Shown: positions 44,090 through 57,836, counted from the first letter of the stretch. The stretch is DNA of 64,000 nucleotides from Triticum aestivum (GCF_018294505.1 NC_057797.1:119913116-119977115), one strand, 5' to 3'. Notes: generated by a model from the letters alone, not told the origin. Program-made: numbers and translations.

Positions 44090-45571
44090 TTAAGGCTTAA
44101 GAATCAAACTGTTGCAGTAAGCCTTCCTGCTCAAAGCGTCAGCAATCACATTGGCCTTGCCTGGAGTATACTCAATACTCGGATTATACTCTTGAATCAT
44201 TTCGACCCATCGAGTTTGCCTGAGGTTGAGATTAGGCTGAGTGAAGATGTACTTGAGACTCTTGTGATCAGTGAAAATGTCCACTTTTCTTCCCAATAGA
44301 AGATGTCTCCAAGTCAACAGAGCATGCACAACTGCCGCCAACTCGAGATCATGAGTGGGGTAGTTCTTCTCATTAGGCTTCAACTGGCGAGATGTATAAG
44401 CAACAACTTTCTTCTCTTGCATCAATACTGCGCCAAGACCTTGGAGAGATGCATCACAAAAGACCTTGTACGGCTTGGATTCATCAGGCGGAGTCAGAAC
44501 TGGAGCAGTGATCAACTTCTCTTTCAAAGTGTTGAAAGCAATATCACACTCCGGAGACCAAACGTACTTGACGTGCTTCTGAAGAAGATTAGAGAGAGGC
44601 TTCGCGATCTTGGAAAAGTTTTCAACGAATCTTTGGCAATAGCTTGTGAGACCGAGAAAACTGCGGAGTTGCTTCACATTCTGAGGAGGTTCCCAATTCA
44701 CAATTGCGGACACCTTCTCAGGATTCACGGCAATGCCCTTGGCAGAGATGATATGACCAAGATAAAGAACCTCATCGAGCCAAAATTCACACTTGGAGAA
44801 CTTGGCGTAGAACTGATGTTCCCTGAGCTTATCGAGAACCAAACGCAAGTGCTTGGCATGATCTTCCTTGTTCTTCGAGAAAACCAGAATGTCGTCGAGA
44901 TAGACCAAAACGAAGTCATTGTTGTAGGCGTTGAAGATGAAGTTCATCATGCGAGAGAACGTCGGAGGAGCATTGGCGAGGCCAAAAGACATGACAGTGT
45001 ATTCATATGAACCAAAGCTTGTTCTGAATGCTGTCTTGGGAATATCTTCTTCACGAATGCGAATCTGGTGATAACCCATACGGAGATCAAGCTTGGAGAA
45101 TACTTGGGCACCTTTGAGTTGTTCGAACAGCTCATTGATGTTGGGAAGTGGGTATTTGTTCTTGATAGTCTTCTTGTTCACTGGACGGTAATCAACACAA
45201 AGTCGGTCCGTTCCATCCTTCTTCTTCACAAAAAGAACACCACAACCCCACGGAGAAGAACTAGGTCGGATAAGACCCATTCTTTCTTGCTCATCGAGTT
45301 GCTTCTTCAGCTCTTTCAACTCTTCAGGTCCGAGCTTGTAAGGACGTTTGCACACAGGTTCCGAGCCAGGCTCAAGTTCAATAACAAATTCAACTGGCCG
45401 GTGTGGAGGCATTCCTGGGAGCTCTTCTGGGAAGACGTCTTGATATTCGCAAACGACTGGAATTTGAGAGATGGCGTCCAATTCACCCTTCTCATTGAGA
45501 GAAAACAGGCGGATGGTATTATCCCGAGCGGCAAAGACAATTACATCCTCAGACGAATGAGTCAATTGAAT
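44090..45571 (-). pseudogene. Chromovirus reverse transcriptase and RNase H, open between stops
   Basis: A frame of 491 codons bounded by in-frame stops at 45572 and 44090. The reverse transcriptase has [10 protein letters not shown], the catalytic Y-L-D-D at about 44905 (intact), and [10 protein letters not shown]. RNase H has F-C-D-A-S (44440) and T-D-H-K-S-L (about 44265), both intact, then A-D-A-L-S-R. This is the least damaged enzyme among the retroelement pol genes in the window; its own catalytic residues are kept but flanking stops would prevent a full polyprotein. Confidence 0.93.
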
Positions 45572-46987
45572 CTACCTGGCTGCACAATCAAGTTGAGCCT
45601 TGTGCTTAGAAAGCCAATCCATCCCGAGAATAAGATCAATATCCGAGTTACCAAGAACCATTGGGGAAGAAAGGAACTTGTAGTCGCCCAACGTGATAAT
45701 AACATCTGGCACCTCCAGACTAGCACTCAAACGTTTGCCAGGAGAAACGATATCCATTTGTTTACCCAAATGAGAAGAAACGAACTCATGCTTGGTAAAA
45801 AATGGCTTTGACATGAAACAATGCAATGCACCCATGTCAAAAACAACTCTTGCAGGAATATCATTAACAGGAAGGTTACCCATGATCACATCTGACGAGT
45901 CCTCTGCCTGGGCTGCATTCATCAAATTGACCTTGGCATGCTTGGGGTTATGCTTGACCATAGCTGTACTTGTCGATCTGACAGGAGGAGGAGGAGGAAG
46001 ACGCCTCTGGTTGAGACACTTGTTGGCATAGTGACCCTTCTGTTGGCACTTGTTGCACGTGACCTCTGAAAGCGGATGGTGGTATAGAGCACTCGATCTT
46101 GGAGGTTGAGACGAAGTCTTGTTCTGAAATCCAGGGTTGGGTGGGTGGGAAGAACCACTGCCACCTTTGCTCTTCTGCTGATACGGCTGACGGAACGGAG
46201 GAGGAGGAAGCCAAAACTTCTGCTGCTTGGCCACTTGAGTAGAGGAAGAAGGAGTAACATCTCTGACTCGCTTCCTGGAAGCATCACACCTCAACTAAGC
46301 AGCCTCTTGCTTCAGTGCCATGTTGTAGAACTCATCGTACCTCAAGGGCTCAAAGAGAACAAGAGCAAGCTGAATATCTTCTCTGAGACCACCCCTGAAC
46401 TGGTATATCATACTCTTCTCATCAGGCACGTCCTGCTTGGCAAAGCGGGCGAGCTTCGGGAACAACTTGTTGTAGTCATAGACAGACAAAGAGCCTTGCT
46501 TCATATTGCGGAATTCCTCACGCTTGCTTTCAACCACACTCTGCGGAATATGATGAGCTCAGAAATCTCGACGGAAATCATCCCAAGTGATAACACGTCC
46601 ACCTCTGGAATCTTTGTACTGCTGGAACCATTCTGCAGCTTGATCTTTGAGTTGGAAGGAAGCGAACTTGACAAAGTCCTCAGGCCTGACATTACTGCAC
46701 TTGAAATGCTTGCACAGATCCACAAGCCAATCGTCAGCATCGGTTGCCTCAACACAATTGCTGAAAGTCTTTGGCCCGTTAGCAAGGAACTGGTTGAGTG
46801 TAGCAAAATGACTCTGATTGCTGCCTTGATTCCCTTGGCTGCCTTGATTGCGCTCTTGGAGAATTTGCATGATCAGCTGTGTGTTTGCATTGGTTGCAGC
46901 CATCACAGCTTGCCATGCCTCTGGAGGAGGTGGAGGTGGTGGCAGATCTTGATTCTGGTTCTGACTGGTGCTCTTAGCGGGAGCCAT
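45572..46987 (-). pseudogene. Chromovirus gag and protease, three stops
   Basis: ATG at 46985-46987 (M-A-P-A-K-S-T). Pro-rich start, capsid region with W-L-V-D-L-C-K and W-F-Q-Q-Y-K-D, then TGA at 46559-46561, shared with the copy at 36961. TAG at 46295-46297 is CAG in the other copy. Zinc knuckle C-N-K-C-4-H-4-C at about 46015-46060. The protease motif near 45840 reads F-D-M-G-A where F-D-T-G-A is expected, a Thr-to-Met change at the residue after the catalytic Asp. TAG at 45572-45574 separates it from reverse transcriptase in the same frame. Gag packages RNA; the protease would process the polyprotein. Confidence 0.9.
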
Positions 46988-47911
46988 CCTGAAGAGGTTG
47001 ACCACCCTTAGCACATAGACAGATAAATGAAGCTGAAACCAACGGAATGAAAATTGCAACATATAGTCTTCACATCCGAACAAAATGAATGAATGCATTC
47101 CTCTTCAAATGGTCACATATCCATAAATTGAGAAGCCACGTAGAATTAAGGTAGAGAAATAAATCAACAAGGTACGGATCAAGAACGAATAATCGGTAAG
47201 AAATCCCAATCTCAAACCAATATTCATGGAAGAAGAACTAGAGCTACTAGAATTCCCACCTATGAAACTCCCGAACCTTTCCGGTTATGCAATCAGGTGT
47301 TGGGGATACAGGGGAAGCATAATATCTCACCCAAACTAGCAAATCCTACATCCAGCTATATCCATCCTTCAACACATAACCAAGAAAAACTTCAGAAACC
47401 ATCTACCTCAACCTTTGAAAAGCATCCGTTATACAAGTTATGGCGATACTCCCGAACTCCCGCCCTAGTATTGGGTGGCGTCAAGGTTATCTCACCAACG
47501 AACTGCATAAAAGAGATTTTCGATGTCGGCAAAAATATCTCAAGTATTCCAGAATTGCAACAATAAAATTTATGATGACAACACCTCAGAGCTCAACTCC
47601 CCGGGACACTTCCACTAAACCCCTGACAGGAGGCACCAAGTCAATGTTCTCATCATAAGCCATCGGAACGATTCCAAGATACTCGCGTGATCCTAAAAAT
47701 TTTTTAGTGAAATTTGAGAAGAGAAGAGTCAAAACTCTACGTCAGGATGCCTTACCAGAGCGATGAGGAGACTGGGAAGTAAAAAGAATTCCTAAGCTTT
47801 CCGATATATAATTCCTAAATGACTCAAAACATTTTTCTAGACACAACTCGGCCGCTAAAAACGATCAAGCAATGGGGCTCCTAAGGTCGGGGAAGGCTCT
47901 GATTACCAACT
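46988..47911 (-). other. Chromovirus 5' leader (main copy)
   Basis: Contains the primer site TTGGTAATCAGAGCC on the minus strand at about 47894-47909 (one extra base inside the common TGGTATCAGAGC). The rest is leader without conserved frames, nearly identical to 37393-38315. Confidence 0.8.
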
Positions 47912-50900
47912 TGTAACACCCTCGATGCGACTATAGCTCCCACGTGTCGAGGCACGACTTAGAGACATAATCGCATTGAAGGCATATGTCGCAAGTTAGG
48001 CAATCTTCACAACATCCCATGTAATATGAATAATAAAGGGGAGAACATAGTTGGCTTACACTCGCCACGTCAATCAAGAACATAAATAACATTACATCAT
48101 CCAAACACTCATGGCCCGACTACGGCGCCAAAATAAAAGAGAACCCAACATGCGACACGGCCCCGAATCAAACCCCAACTAGGCACCACTACTGATCTTC
48201 AGGAAAAGAGACATAGTAACGCTGAGAGTCCTCGTCGAACTCCCACTTGAGCTCGTACTCATCAACTGGAGCGGAATCACCTGGACCTGCATCTGGAGTT
48301 ATAGTATATGTGAGCCACAGGGACTCAGCAATCTCGCACCCTCGCGATCAAGACTATTTAAGCTAATAGGAAGGGTAAGGCAAATATATGTGGAGCTGCA
48401 GCAAGCGACTAGCAAGTATGGTGGCTAACTTATTCACAAAGGAGAGCGAGAAGAGGAGGCAAAGCGTGAGCGAGAAACTAGAGAGCTACCTGCGCAAACA
48501 TTACTCCAACACCGTGTCCACCTCCCGGACTCCGCCGAGAAGAGGCCATCACGGTAACACACTCGGCTGATTTATTTTAATTAATTAAGGTTCAAGTTAT
48601 CTACAACCGGACATTAACAAATTCCCATCTGCCCATAACCGCGGGCATGGCTTTCGAAAGTTCAAACCCTGCAGGGAGTCCCAACTTAGCCCATGACAAG
48701 CTCTCACGGTCAATGAAGGAATAGACCTCCTCCCAAGACGTTCCGATCAGACTCGGTATCTCGGTAACTCAATACACTTCTACAGGTTAAAACAAGACCA
48801 GCAACACCGCCCGAATGTGCCGACAAATCCCGATAGGAGCTGCACATATCTCTTTCTCAGGGCACACTCAGATAGGTCAAGCTATGAGTAAAACCAACCC
48901 TCAAGTTTCCCCGAGGTGGCCCTGCAGGCTGCCCAGTTCGGACCAACACTCAGAGGGAGCACTGGCCCAGGGGGGTTTAAAACAAGATGACCCTTGGGCT
49001 TCGGTAACCCAAGGGAAAAAGAGGCTAGGTGGCGAATGGTAAAACCAAGGTCGGGCATTGCTGGAAAAGCTTTAATCAAGGCGAAATATCAAGGGGTTCC
49101 CATTATAACCCAACCGCGTAAGGAACGCAAAAATCCGGGAACATAACACCGATATGACGTAAACTAGGGCGGCAAGAGTGGAACAAAACACTAGGCGAGA
49201 GGCCGAGCCTTCCACCCTTTACCAAGTATATAGATGCATTAAGATAACATAGCAATATAATGATATCCCAACAAGTAAATAAAAGATGTTCCAACGAGGA
49301 ACGGCCTCCAATCTTCACCTGCAACTAGCAATGCTATAAGAGGGGCTGAGCAAAGCGGTAACATAGCCAATCAACGGTTTGCTAGGACAATGGTGGGTTA
49401 GAGGTTTGACATGGAAATTGGGAGGCTGACAAGCAAATGGTAGGCATCGTAGCATTGGCATAGCAAGAACGAGCAAACTAGCATAGCAAAGATAGTAGTG
49501 ATTTCGAGGGTATGATCATCTTGCCTGCACAGTTGTCAGAGTTGACTGGATCCTCACAAGCAAACTCAACAGGCTCCTCGGTAGCGAACTCATCTCCCGG
49601 CTCTATCCAAACAAGACAAACAAGCAATAAGGATACAATCAACCACGTGCAAGAATCAAGCGATACGATGCAATGATGATATGCTAGGCGGGATGCGATG
49701 CGGGATGCAAAAAGCAAGATATGATAGGAAATGCATGAACCTGGCCTCAACTTGGAATTCCAAGGGTGCCACTGGAAAGATGAGATGAAATCGCTTGAAA
49801 ACGATATAAAGAACGCCGGAATCGGAGTTACGGTTTGGAAATGGCAAGCGATTCAAAAATGACACCGGTGTGCGATTTACAGCAAGGAGGCATCTAAATG
49901 CAATGAGATGAACATGCTACAGCCACCAAACATGACAACAAAATACATGGCAGGGATGCACACAAGATGCTTAACAAAAGACTAGCACTGATCCACGGCC
50001 AATTCATCCATTATGAGGTTCAAACAAGCATGGCAAAAACGCAAATGCAAAACAGATTCCAGACTTAGTGAAATTAACACTTGTCTGGAATTTCAGATCA
50101 CGAATCCCTCTTCGGAGCAGCAAAACAACATGATACATGACCTGATTATGACAAGTAAGAACATGGCATGGAGCTACTCAACAAGCTTAACAAAAGACCC
50201 AATGTGACCTGAGGCCAAAAGGGTTCACAAAATATACTAACAAGCCCACAAACATAGCTAAAACACAATCAGTTTTCAGACTTAGTGAAAACTGAGACAT
50301 GCTGAAATATAACTCACGAAGGCATGTAAACGAGCTCGATGCACTCACTACGGTGCAAGTCATGGCAAGGCAAGCACACATCCATTAAGAAGGCACAAAA
50401 AGCTAGCTATACATGGCAAGAACAATGGCATAGCATGCACGGATCAACTACAATAACATCGGCAAAATCGCAAACAAGTTGACGATCTGCCCAGATTCAC
50501 AACGAAGCAAAAGTAGAGCTCGATTGACTCAATCTAGGATGCTCCATAATTGCAAACAAAGACATGGATGGATCAAGCATAACATGATTAACAAAACTCC
50601 TTTACTGATCACCCTCAAAAGAGGCACGGATCACTAGGAAACAAGCTAAACATATGGCATCATGAACTAAATAATCTCAGACTTAGTGAAGACAACTAAG
50701 TCCCTGAAAACAGATTTACCGGGTGCCTCACTTTGCAAGCTTGCACAAGTCACCACACACATCCTAAAAATGCATGGGTTGCACCTCTCTAAAGAAGACA
50801 AAATCCTTAACAAAACATATGAAGGACTCACAGGCATAGCATGCACACAATAATCATGGCAAAATTGACAAAAGTCTAAGATGAACTAGCAGATCTGACA

Positions 50901-52150
50901 ATTAACTCACGAAGCCCTCTTCTAACAGCATTTCGGGCATTGAGATGAGCTCAAATGAAAATGATGCAATGGAATGAAATGATGTACTCGTCGAGGAACA
51001 TTTTGATATACTATATGCCCAAATCAGAGCTACGGATGCGGAGATACGGCCGGTCAAAGTAGGCATAAAAATTAGGGTTTGAAGGGAAAGTCAACCGAAA
51101 ATATCTCCAGATCCAGATCTGCACGGGTTACGAGGATCGCCGGCGTGCATTGTTCGTCGGAGTTCTTCGGAGATGGCTGGCCGGAGTGGAAGACGAGGCG
51201 GCCGGAGAGAGGGAGGCCGGACTTGGCACGGTTCCCGAGGGGCGGCGAGGCGGCGGGGGACCCGATCCGGCGCCGGGGCGAGGGCGCGGCTACCGGAGTT
51301 CGTCACCGGCGATGCCGCACGGCGGCCGAAGCTTGAGAGGAGGCGGCGGGGCGAGCGAGGCTCCCAGGCGGCGCGGGCGAGGGAGGTAGGAGGCGTGGGG
51401 CGCGGCCCGCAGTGGCGGCGTCGGGGGCCGGAATTGGGCCTTCGGGCCCGGCGACGGTGGAAGGTGGCGGCGCCACGTGGCGCGACCCGGTTGGACGAAG
51501 GCGGCGGCGGACGCTATCCGGCCGGGGGCGGACGTGTCCGTCGGTGGCGGGGATCTGTTTTTTTTAGCTAGGGTTTCGTGGGAGGAGATGATCCGAAAAC
51601 GGGGAGGGGCTATTTATAGGCATAAGTGGAGCTAGGAGAGTCCAAATGAGGTGCGGTTTTCGGCCACGCGATCGTGGTCGAACGCTCTAGAACATGGAGC
51701 AGAGTTTGTTCGGTTTTGGGCCAAATTGGAGGGGTGTTGGGCTGCAACACACACGAGGCCTTTGCGGTCCCTCGGTTAACCGTTGGAGTATCAAACGAAG
51801 TCCAAATGATACGAAACTTGACAGGCGGTCTACCGATAGTAAACCAAGGCCGCTTGGCAAGTCTCGGTCCAATCCGGAAATGTTTAATCCCCACACACGA
51901 AAGAAGGCTAGAAATGACCACCGAAGGAGAACGAAGCGCCGGAATGCAAAACGGATAACGGGGAAAATGCTCGAATGCATGAGATGAACACGTATGCAAA
52001 TGCAATGCACATGATGACATGATATGAGATGCATGACAAAGAAAACAACACACGGAGACAAAGACCCGAACCCGAGAAATAAATATAACTTAACGCCGGA
52101 AACGGCAAGAGTTGGAGTACAAATTGGGAAGTTACATCCGGGGCGTTACA
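47912..52150 (-). repeat. Chromovirus LTR B
   Basis: 4,239 bp; TATA box on the minus strand at 51609-51619. It differs from LTR A mainly by scattered substitutions and an extra segment of about 22 bp in the GC-rich region near 51379-51401, flanked by GGCG on both sides. It is the true 5' LTR: its outer (right) flank is Athila DNA, not chromovirus internal sequence. Confidence 0.93.
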
Positions 52151-53324
52151 ATAGCACTCTCCAATAACAAATGACAGCAATTCTCGTGAGCGCTAAAGTT
52201 TCTGTTTTTACAGCATGATCACAAAGACTTCCCCAAGTCTTCCCAACGGTTCTATTTGGCGCAAACACTAATTAAAAACATAAAACCATATCTAAACAAA
52301 GGCTAGATAAATTATTTATTACTAAACAGGAGCAAAAAGCAAGGAACAAAAATAAAATTGGGTTGCCTCCCAACAAGCGCTATCGTTTAGCGCCCCTAGC
52401 TAGGCATGATGATTTCAACAATGCTCACATAAAAGATAAGAATTGTAACATAAAGAGGGCATCATGAAGAATATGACTAGCACATTTAAGTCTAACTCAC
52501 TTCCTATGAATAGGGATTTTGTGAGAAAACAACTTATGGGAACAATAATCAACTAGCATAGGAAGGCAAAACAAGCATAACTTCAAAACTTTAAGCACGT
52601 ACAGAGGAAACTTGATATTATTGCAATTACTACAAGCATATGTTCCTACCTCATAATAATTTTCAGTAGCATCATGAATGAATTCAACAATATAACCAGC
52701 ACCTAAAGCATTCTTTTCATGATCTACAAGCATAGAAAATTTTCTACTCTCCACATAAGCAAAATTCTTCTCATGAATAATAGTGGGAGCAAACTCAACA
52801 AAATAATTATCATGTGAGGCATAATCCAATTTAAAACTAAAATCATGATGGCAAGTTTCATGGATATCATTATTATTTATAGCATACAAGTCATCACAAT
52901 AATCATCATAGATAGCAGGCATGCTTTCATCATAGTAAATTTGCTCATCAAAGCTGGGGGGGGCAAAAAATATCATTTTCATCAAACATAGCTTCCCCAA
53001 ACTTGTGGCTTTGCATATCATTAGCATCATGGATATTCAAGGAATTCATACTAACAAAATTGCAATCATGCTCATCATTCAAATATTTAGTGCCAAACAT
53101 TCTAATGCATTCTTCTTCTAGCACTTGAGCACAATTATCGAAATCCTTATTCTCATGATAGATATTAAAAAGATAAAGCATATGAGGCAAACTTAATTCC
53201 ATTTTTTAATTTTCTTTTATAAACTAAACTAGTGATAAAACAAGAAATTAAAAGACTCGATTGCAAGATCTAAAGATATACCTTCAAGCACTCACCTCCC
53301 CGGCAACGGCGCCAGAAAAGAGCT
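52151..53324 (-). other. 5' internal region of the middle Athila-type copy
   Basis: From the primer site (about 53297-53314) through ORF1 to the chromovirus insertion at 52150/52151. About 1.4 kb present in the complete copy (56125-57564) is missing between here and 36350. Confidence 0.7.
52497..53202 (-). pseudogene. ORF1 of the middle Athila-type copy, frameshifted
   Basis: Homologous to 32725-33432 with the same M-E-L-S-L-P start at 53202. The G run at 52956-52963 has 8 bases, two fewer than the open copy, so the frame breaks at the C-P-P region. Both halves otherwise stay open. The function is unknown; see the intact copy for a description. Confidence 0.7.
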
Positions 53325-54970
53325 TGATGTCTACTACACAACCTTCTTCTTGTAGACGTTGTTGGGCCTCCAAGTGCAGAGGTTTGTAGGACAGTAGCAA
53401 ATTTCCCTCAAGTGGATGACCTAAGGTTTATCAATCCGTAGGAGGCGTAGGATGAAGATGGTCTCTCTCAAGCAACCCTACAACCAAATAACAAAGAGTC
53501 TCTTGTGTCCCCAACACACCCAATACAATGGTATATTGTGTAGGTGCAGTAGTTCGGCGAAGAGATGGTGATACAAGTGGTATATGGATAGTAGATAATG
53601 GTTTTTGTAATCTGAAAATATAAATACAGCAAGGTAACTAATGGTAAAAGTGAGCATAAACGGCATTGCAATGATAGGAAACAAGGCCTAGGGTTCATAC
53701 TTTCACTAGTGCAAGTCCTCTCAACAATAATAACATAATTGGATCACATAACTATCCCTCAACATGCAACAAAGAGTCACTCCAAAGTCACTAATAGCAG
53801 AGAACAAACGAATAGATTATGGTAGGGTACAAAACCACCTCAAAGTTATTCTTTCCAATCAATCCGTTGGGCTATTCCTATAAGTGTCACAAACAGCCCT
53901 AGAGTTCGTACTAGAATAACACCTTAAGACACAACTCAACAAAAATCCTAATGTCACCTAGATACTCCAATGTCACCTCAAGTATCCGTGGGTATGATTA
54001 TAGGATATGCATCACACAATCTCAGATTCATCTATTCAACCAACACATAGAACCTCAAAGAGTGCCCCAAAGTTTCTACCGGAGAATCACGACGAAAACG
54101 TGTGCCAACCCCTATGCATAGGTTCATGGGTGGAACCCGCAAGTTGATCACCAGAACATACATCAAGTGAATCACGTGATATCCCATTGTCACCACAGAT
54201 ACGCACGGCAAGACATACATCAAGTGTTCTCAAATCTTTAAAGACTCAATCCGATAAGTTAACTTCAAAGGGGAAACTCAATCCATTACAAGAGAGTAGA
54301 GGGGGGAAGAAACATCATAGGATCCAAATATAATAGCAAAGCTCGCGATACATCAATATCGTATCACCTCAAGAACACGAGAGAGAGAGATAGATCAAAC
54401 ACATAGCTACTGGTACATACCCTCAGCCTTGAGGGAGAACTACCCCTCCTCATTATGGAGAGCACCAGGATGATGAAGATGACCACCGGAGAGGGATTCC
54501 CCCTCCGACAGGGTGCCGGAACGGGTCTAGATTGGATTTCGGTGGCTACGGAGGCTTCTGGCGGCGGAACTGCCGATCTATTGTGCTCCCGGATCGTTTT
54601 AGGGTATATGGAGATATATAGGTGGAGGAAGTACGTCAGGGGAGCCACGAGGGTCCCACGAGGGTGGAGGGTGCGCCCCCTGCCTCGTGGCTTCCTCGTT
54701 GCTTCCCTTATGTGGACTCCAAGTCTCCCGGGTTGCTTTCCTTCCAAAAATAAGTTCCGTGAAGTTTCAGGTCAATTGGACTCCGTTTGATTTTCCTTTT
54801 CTGCGATACTCTAAAACAAGGTAAAAACATAAACTTGCACTGGGCTCTGGGTTAATATGTTAGTCCCAAAAATCATATAAAGTAGCTTATAAATGCATAT
54901 AAAACATCCAAGGTTGATAAGATAATAGCATGGAACAATCAAAAATTATAGATACGTTGGAGACGTATCA
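53325..54970 (-). repeat. Athila-type LTR 2
   Basis: 1,646 bp, TGATACGTC...GACATCA on the minus strand. TATA-like site 54610-54622. It shares most diagnostic variants with LTR 3, consistent with both deriving from one insertion. Primer site left, purine tract right. Confidence 0.92.
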
Positions 54971-57836
54971 GCATCCCCAAGCTTAATTCCTGCTCGTCCT
55001 CGAGTAGGTAAATGATAAAAACAGAATTTTTGATGTGGAATGCTACCTAACATATTTCTCTAAGTAATTCTTATTTATTTTGGCATAAATGTTCAGATCC
55101 ATAAGATTCAAGACAAAAGTTTAATATTGACATAGAAACAACAATACTTCAAGCATACTAACTAAGCAATCATGTCTTCTCAAAATAACATGGCCAAAGA
55201 AAGTTCATCCCTACAAAATCATATAGTTTGGTCATGCTCCATTTTCGCCACACAAGAATGCTCTCATCATGCACAACCCCGATGACAATCCAAGCAATTG
55301 TTTCATACTTTAGTAATCTCAAAGCTATAAACTTTCACGCAATATATGAGCACGAACCATGGACATAGCATTATGGGTGGAATAGAATATGATGATGAGG
55401 GTTATGTGGAGAAGACAAAAAGGAGAAAGTCTCACATCAACAACGCTAATCAATGAGTTATGGAGATGCCCATCGATTGATGTTAATGCAAGGAGTAGGG
55501 ATTGCCATGCAACGGATGCACTAGAGCTATAAATGTATGAAAGCTCAACAAAAGAAACTAAGTGGGTGTGCATCCAACTTGCTTGCTCACGAAGACCTAG
55601 GGCACTTGAGGAGGCCCATTGTTGGAATATACAAGCCAAGTTCTATAATGAAAAATTCCCACTAGTATATGAAAGTGACAAAACCAGAGACTCTCTATCA
55701 TGAGGATTATGGTGCTACTTTGAAGCACAAGTGTGGCAAAGGATAGTAGCATTGTCCCTTCTCTCTTTTTCTCTCATTTTTTTGGGCCTTCTCTTTTTTA
55801 TGGCCTTTCTCTTTTTTTGGGCCTTCTCTTTTTTTATGGCCTTTCCTTTTTTTGTTCCTCACTTGGGACAATGCTCTAAAAAAATGATGATCATCACACT
55901 TCTATTTATTTACAACTCAATGATTACAACTCGATACTAGAAAAAAATATGACTCTATATGAATGCCTCCGGCGGTGTACCGGGATTGTGATGAATCAAG
56001 AGTGACATGTATGAAAAATTATGAACGGTGGCTTGGCCACAAATACGATGTCAACTACATGATCATGCAAAGCAATATGACAATGATGATGCGTGTCATA
56101 ATAAACGGAACGGTGGAAAGTTGCATGGCAATATATCTCGGAATGGTTATGGAAATGCCATAACAGGTAGGTATGATGGCTATTTTGAGGAAGATATAAG
56201 GAGGTTTATGTGTGACAGAGTGTATCATATCACAGGGTTTGGATGCACCAGCGAATTTGCACCAACTCTCAATGTGAGAAAGGGCAATGCACGGTACCGA
56301 AGAGGCTAGCAATGATGGAAGGCTGAGAGTGTGTATAATTCATGGACTCAACATTAGTCATAAAGAACTCACATACTTATTGCAAAAATCTACAAGTCAA
56401 CAAAAACCTCGGCACTATGCGCATGCTCCTAGGGGGATAGATTGGTAGGAAAAGACCATCGCTCGTCCCCGACCGCCACTCATAAGGAAGACAATCAAAG
56501 AACACCCCATGTTTCAAATTTGTTACATAACGTTAACCATACGTGCATGCTATGGGACTTGCAAACTTCAACACAAGTATTCCTCAAATTCACAAGTACT
56601 CAACTAGCACAACTTTAATATCACTATCTCCATATCTCAAAACAATTATCAAGTATCAAACTTCTCTTAGTATTCAATGCACTTATATGAAAGTTTTTAT
56701 TATACCCATCTTGGATGCCTATCATATTAGGACTAGATTCATAACCAAAGCATACTACCATGCTGTTCTAAAGACTCTCAAAATAATATAAGTGAAGCAC
56801 GGTCTATTTCTTCAAAATAAAACTACCACCATGCTCTAAAAGATATAATTGAAGTACTAGAGCAAACAACAAACTACTCCGAAAGATATAAGTGAAGATC
56901 AATGAGTAGTTGAATAATTATGCAACTATGTGAAGACTCTCTAACATTTAAGAATTCAGATCTTGATACTTTATTCAAACAGCAAGCAAAACAAAATGAA
57001 ATAAAATGACGCTCCAAGCAAAACACATATCATGTGGCGAATAAAAATATAGCTCCAAGTAAAGTTACCGATGAACGAAGACGAAAGAGGGGATGCCTTC
57101 CGGGGCATCCCCAAGCTTAGGCTCTTGGTTGTCCTTGAATATTACCTTGGGTGCCTTGGTAATCCCCAAGCTTAGGCTCTTGCCACTCCTTATTCCATAG
57201 TCCATCGAATCTTTACCCAAAACTTGAAAACTTCACAACACAAAACTTAACAGAAAACTCGTAAGCTCTGTTAGCGGAAGAAAACAAAAGACCACTTCAA
57301 GTTACTGTAATGAACTCATTATTTATTTATATTGGTGTTAAACCTACTGTATTCCAACTTCTCTATGGTTTATAAACTATTTTACTAGCCATAGATTCAT
57401 CAAAATAAGCAAACAACACACGAAAAACAGAATCTGTCAAAAACAGAACAGTCTGTAGTAATCTGTATCTAACGCAAACTTCTGGAACCCCAAAAATTCT
57501 AAAATAAATTTCTGGACGTGAGTAATTTGTCTATTAATCATATTCAAAAATAATTAACTAAATATCACTCTCCAATAAAAAATGGCAGCAATTCTCGTCA
57601 GCGCTAAAGTTTCTGTTTTTACAGCATGATCGCAAAGACTTTCCCCAAGTCTTCCCAACGGTTCTACTTGGCACAAACACTAATTAAAAACATAAAACCA
57701 TATCTAAACAGAGGCTAGATAAATTATTTATTACTAAACAGGAGCAAAAATCAAGGAACAAAAATAAAATTGGGTTGCCTCCCAACAAGCGCTATCGTTT
57801 AACGCCCCTAGCTAGGCATGATGATTTCAGCGATGC
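54971..57836 (-). other. Non-coding internal region of the complete Athila-type copy
   Basis: The only copy in which the region between ORF1 and the 3' LTR is uninterrupted. It has the purine tract at 54971-54978, the T-rich repeats (55770-55855), a stretch at 56125-56330 lost from the other copies, and the GGGGCATCCCCAAGC boxes (about 57100 and 57160). I find no protease, reverse transcriptase or integrase motif on either strand, so the element is structurally non-autonomous. Confidence 0.75.

Larger units (their letters stand above)
38316..52150 (-). mobile_element. Chromovirus (Ty3/gypsy, Tekay/Del-like) with one full internal region
   Basis: 13,835 bp from LTR A to LTR B with gag-pol between, in the order gag, protease, reverse transcriptase, RNase H, integrase and chromodomain, which defines chromoviruses. 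Long LTRs of 4.2 kb and the Met-type primer site fit the Tekay/Del clade. It sits inside an Athila-type internal region: 52151 resumes Athila at ATAGC, which would be the 5-bp target duplication. The matching left edge is missing because another partial copy continues left to 36351. Confidence 0.88.
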
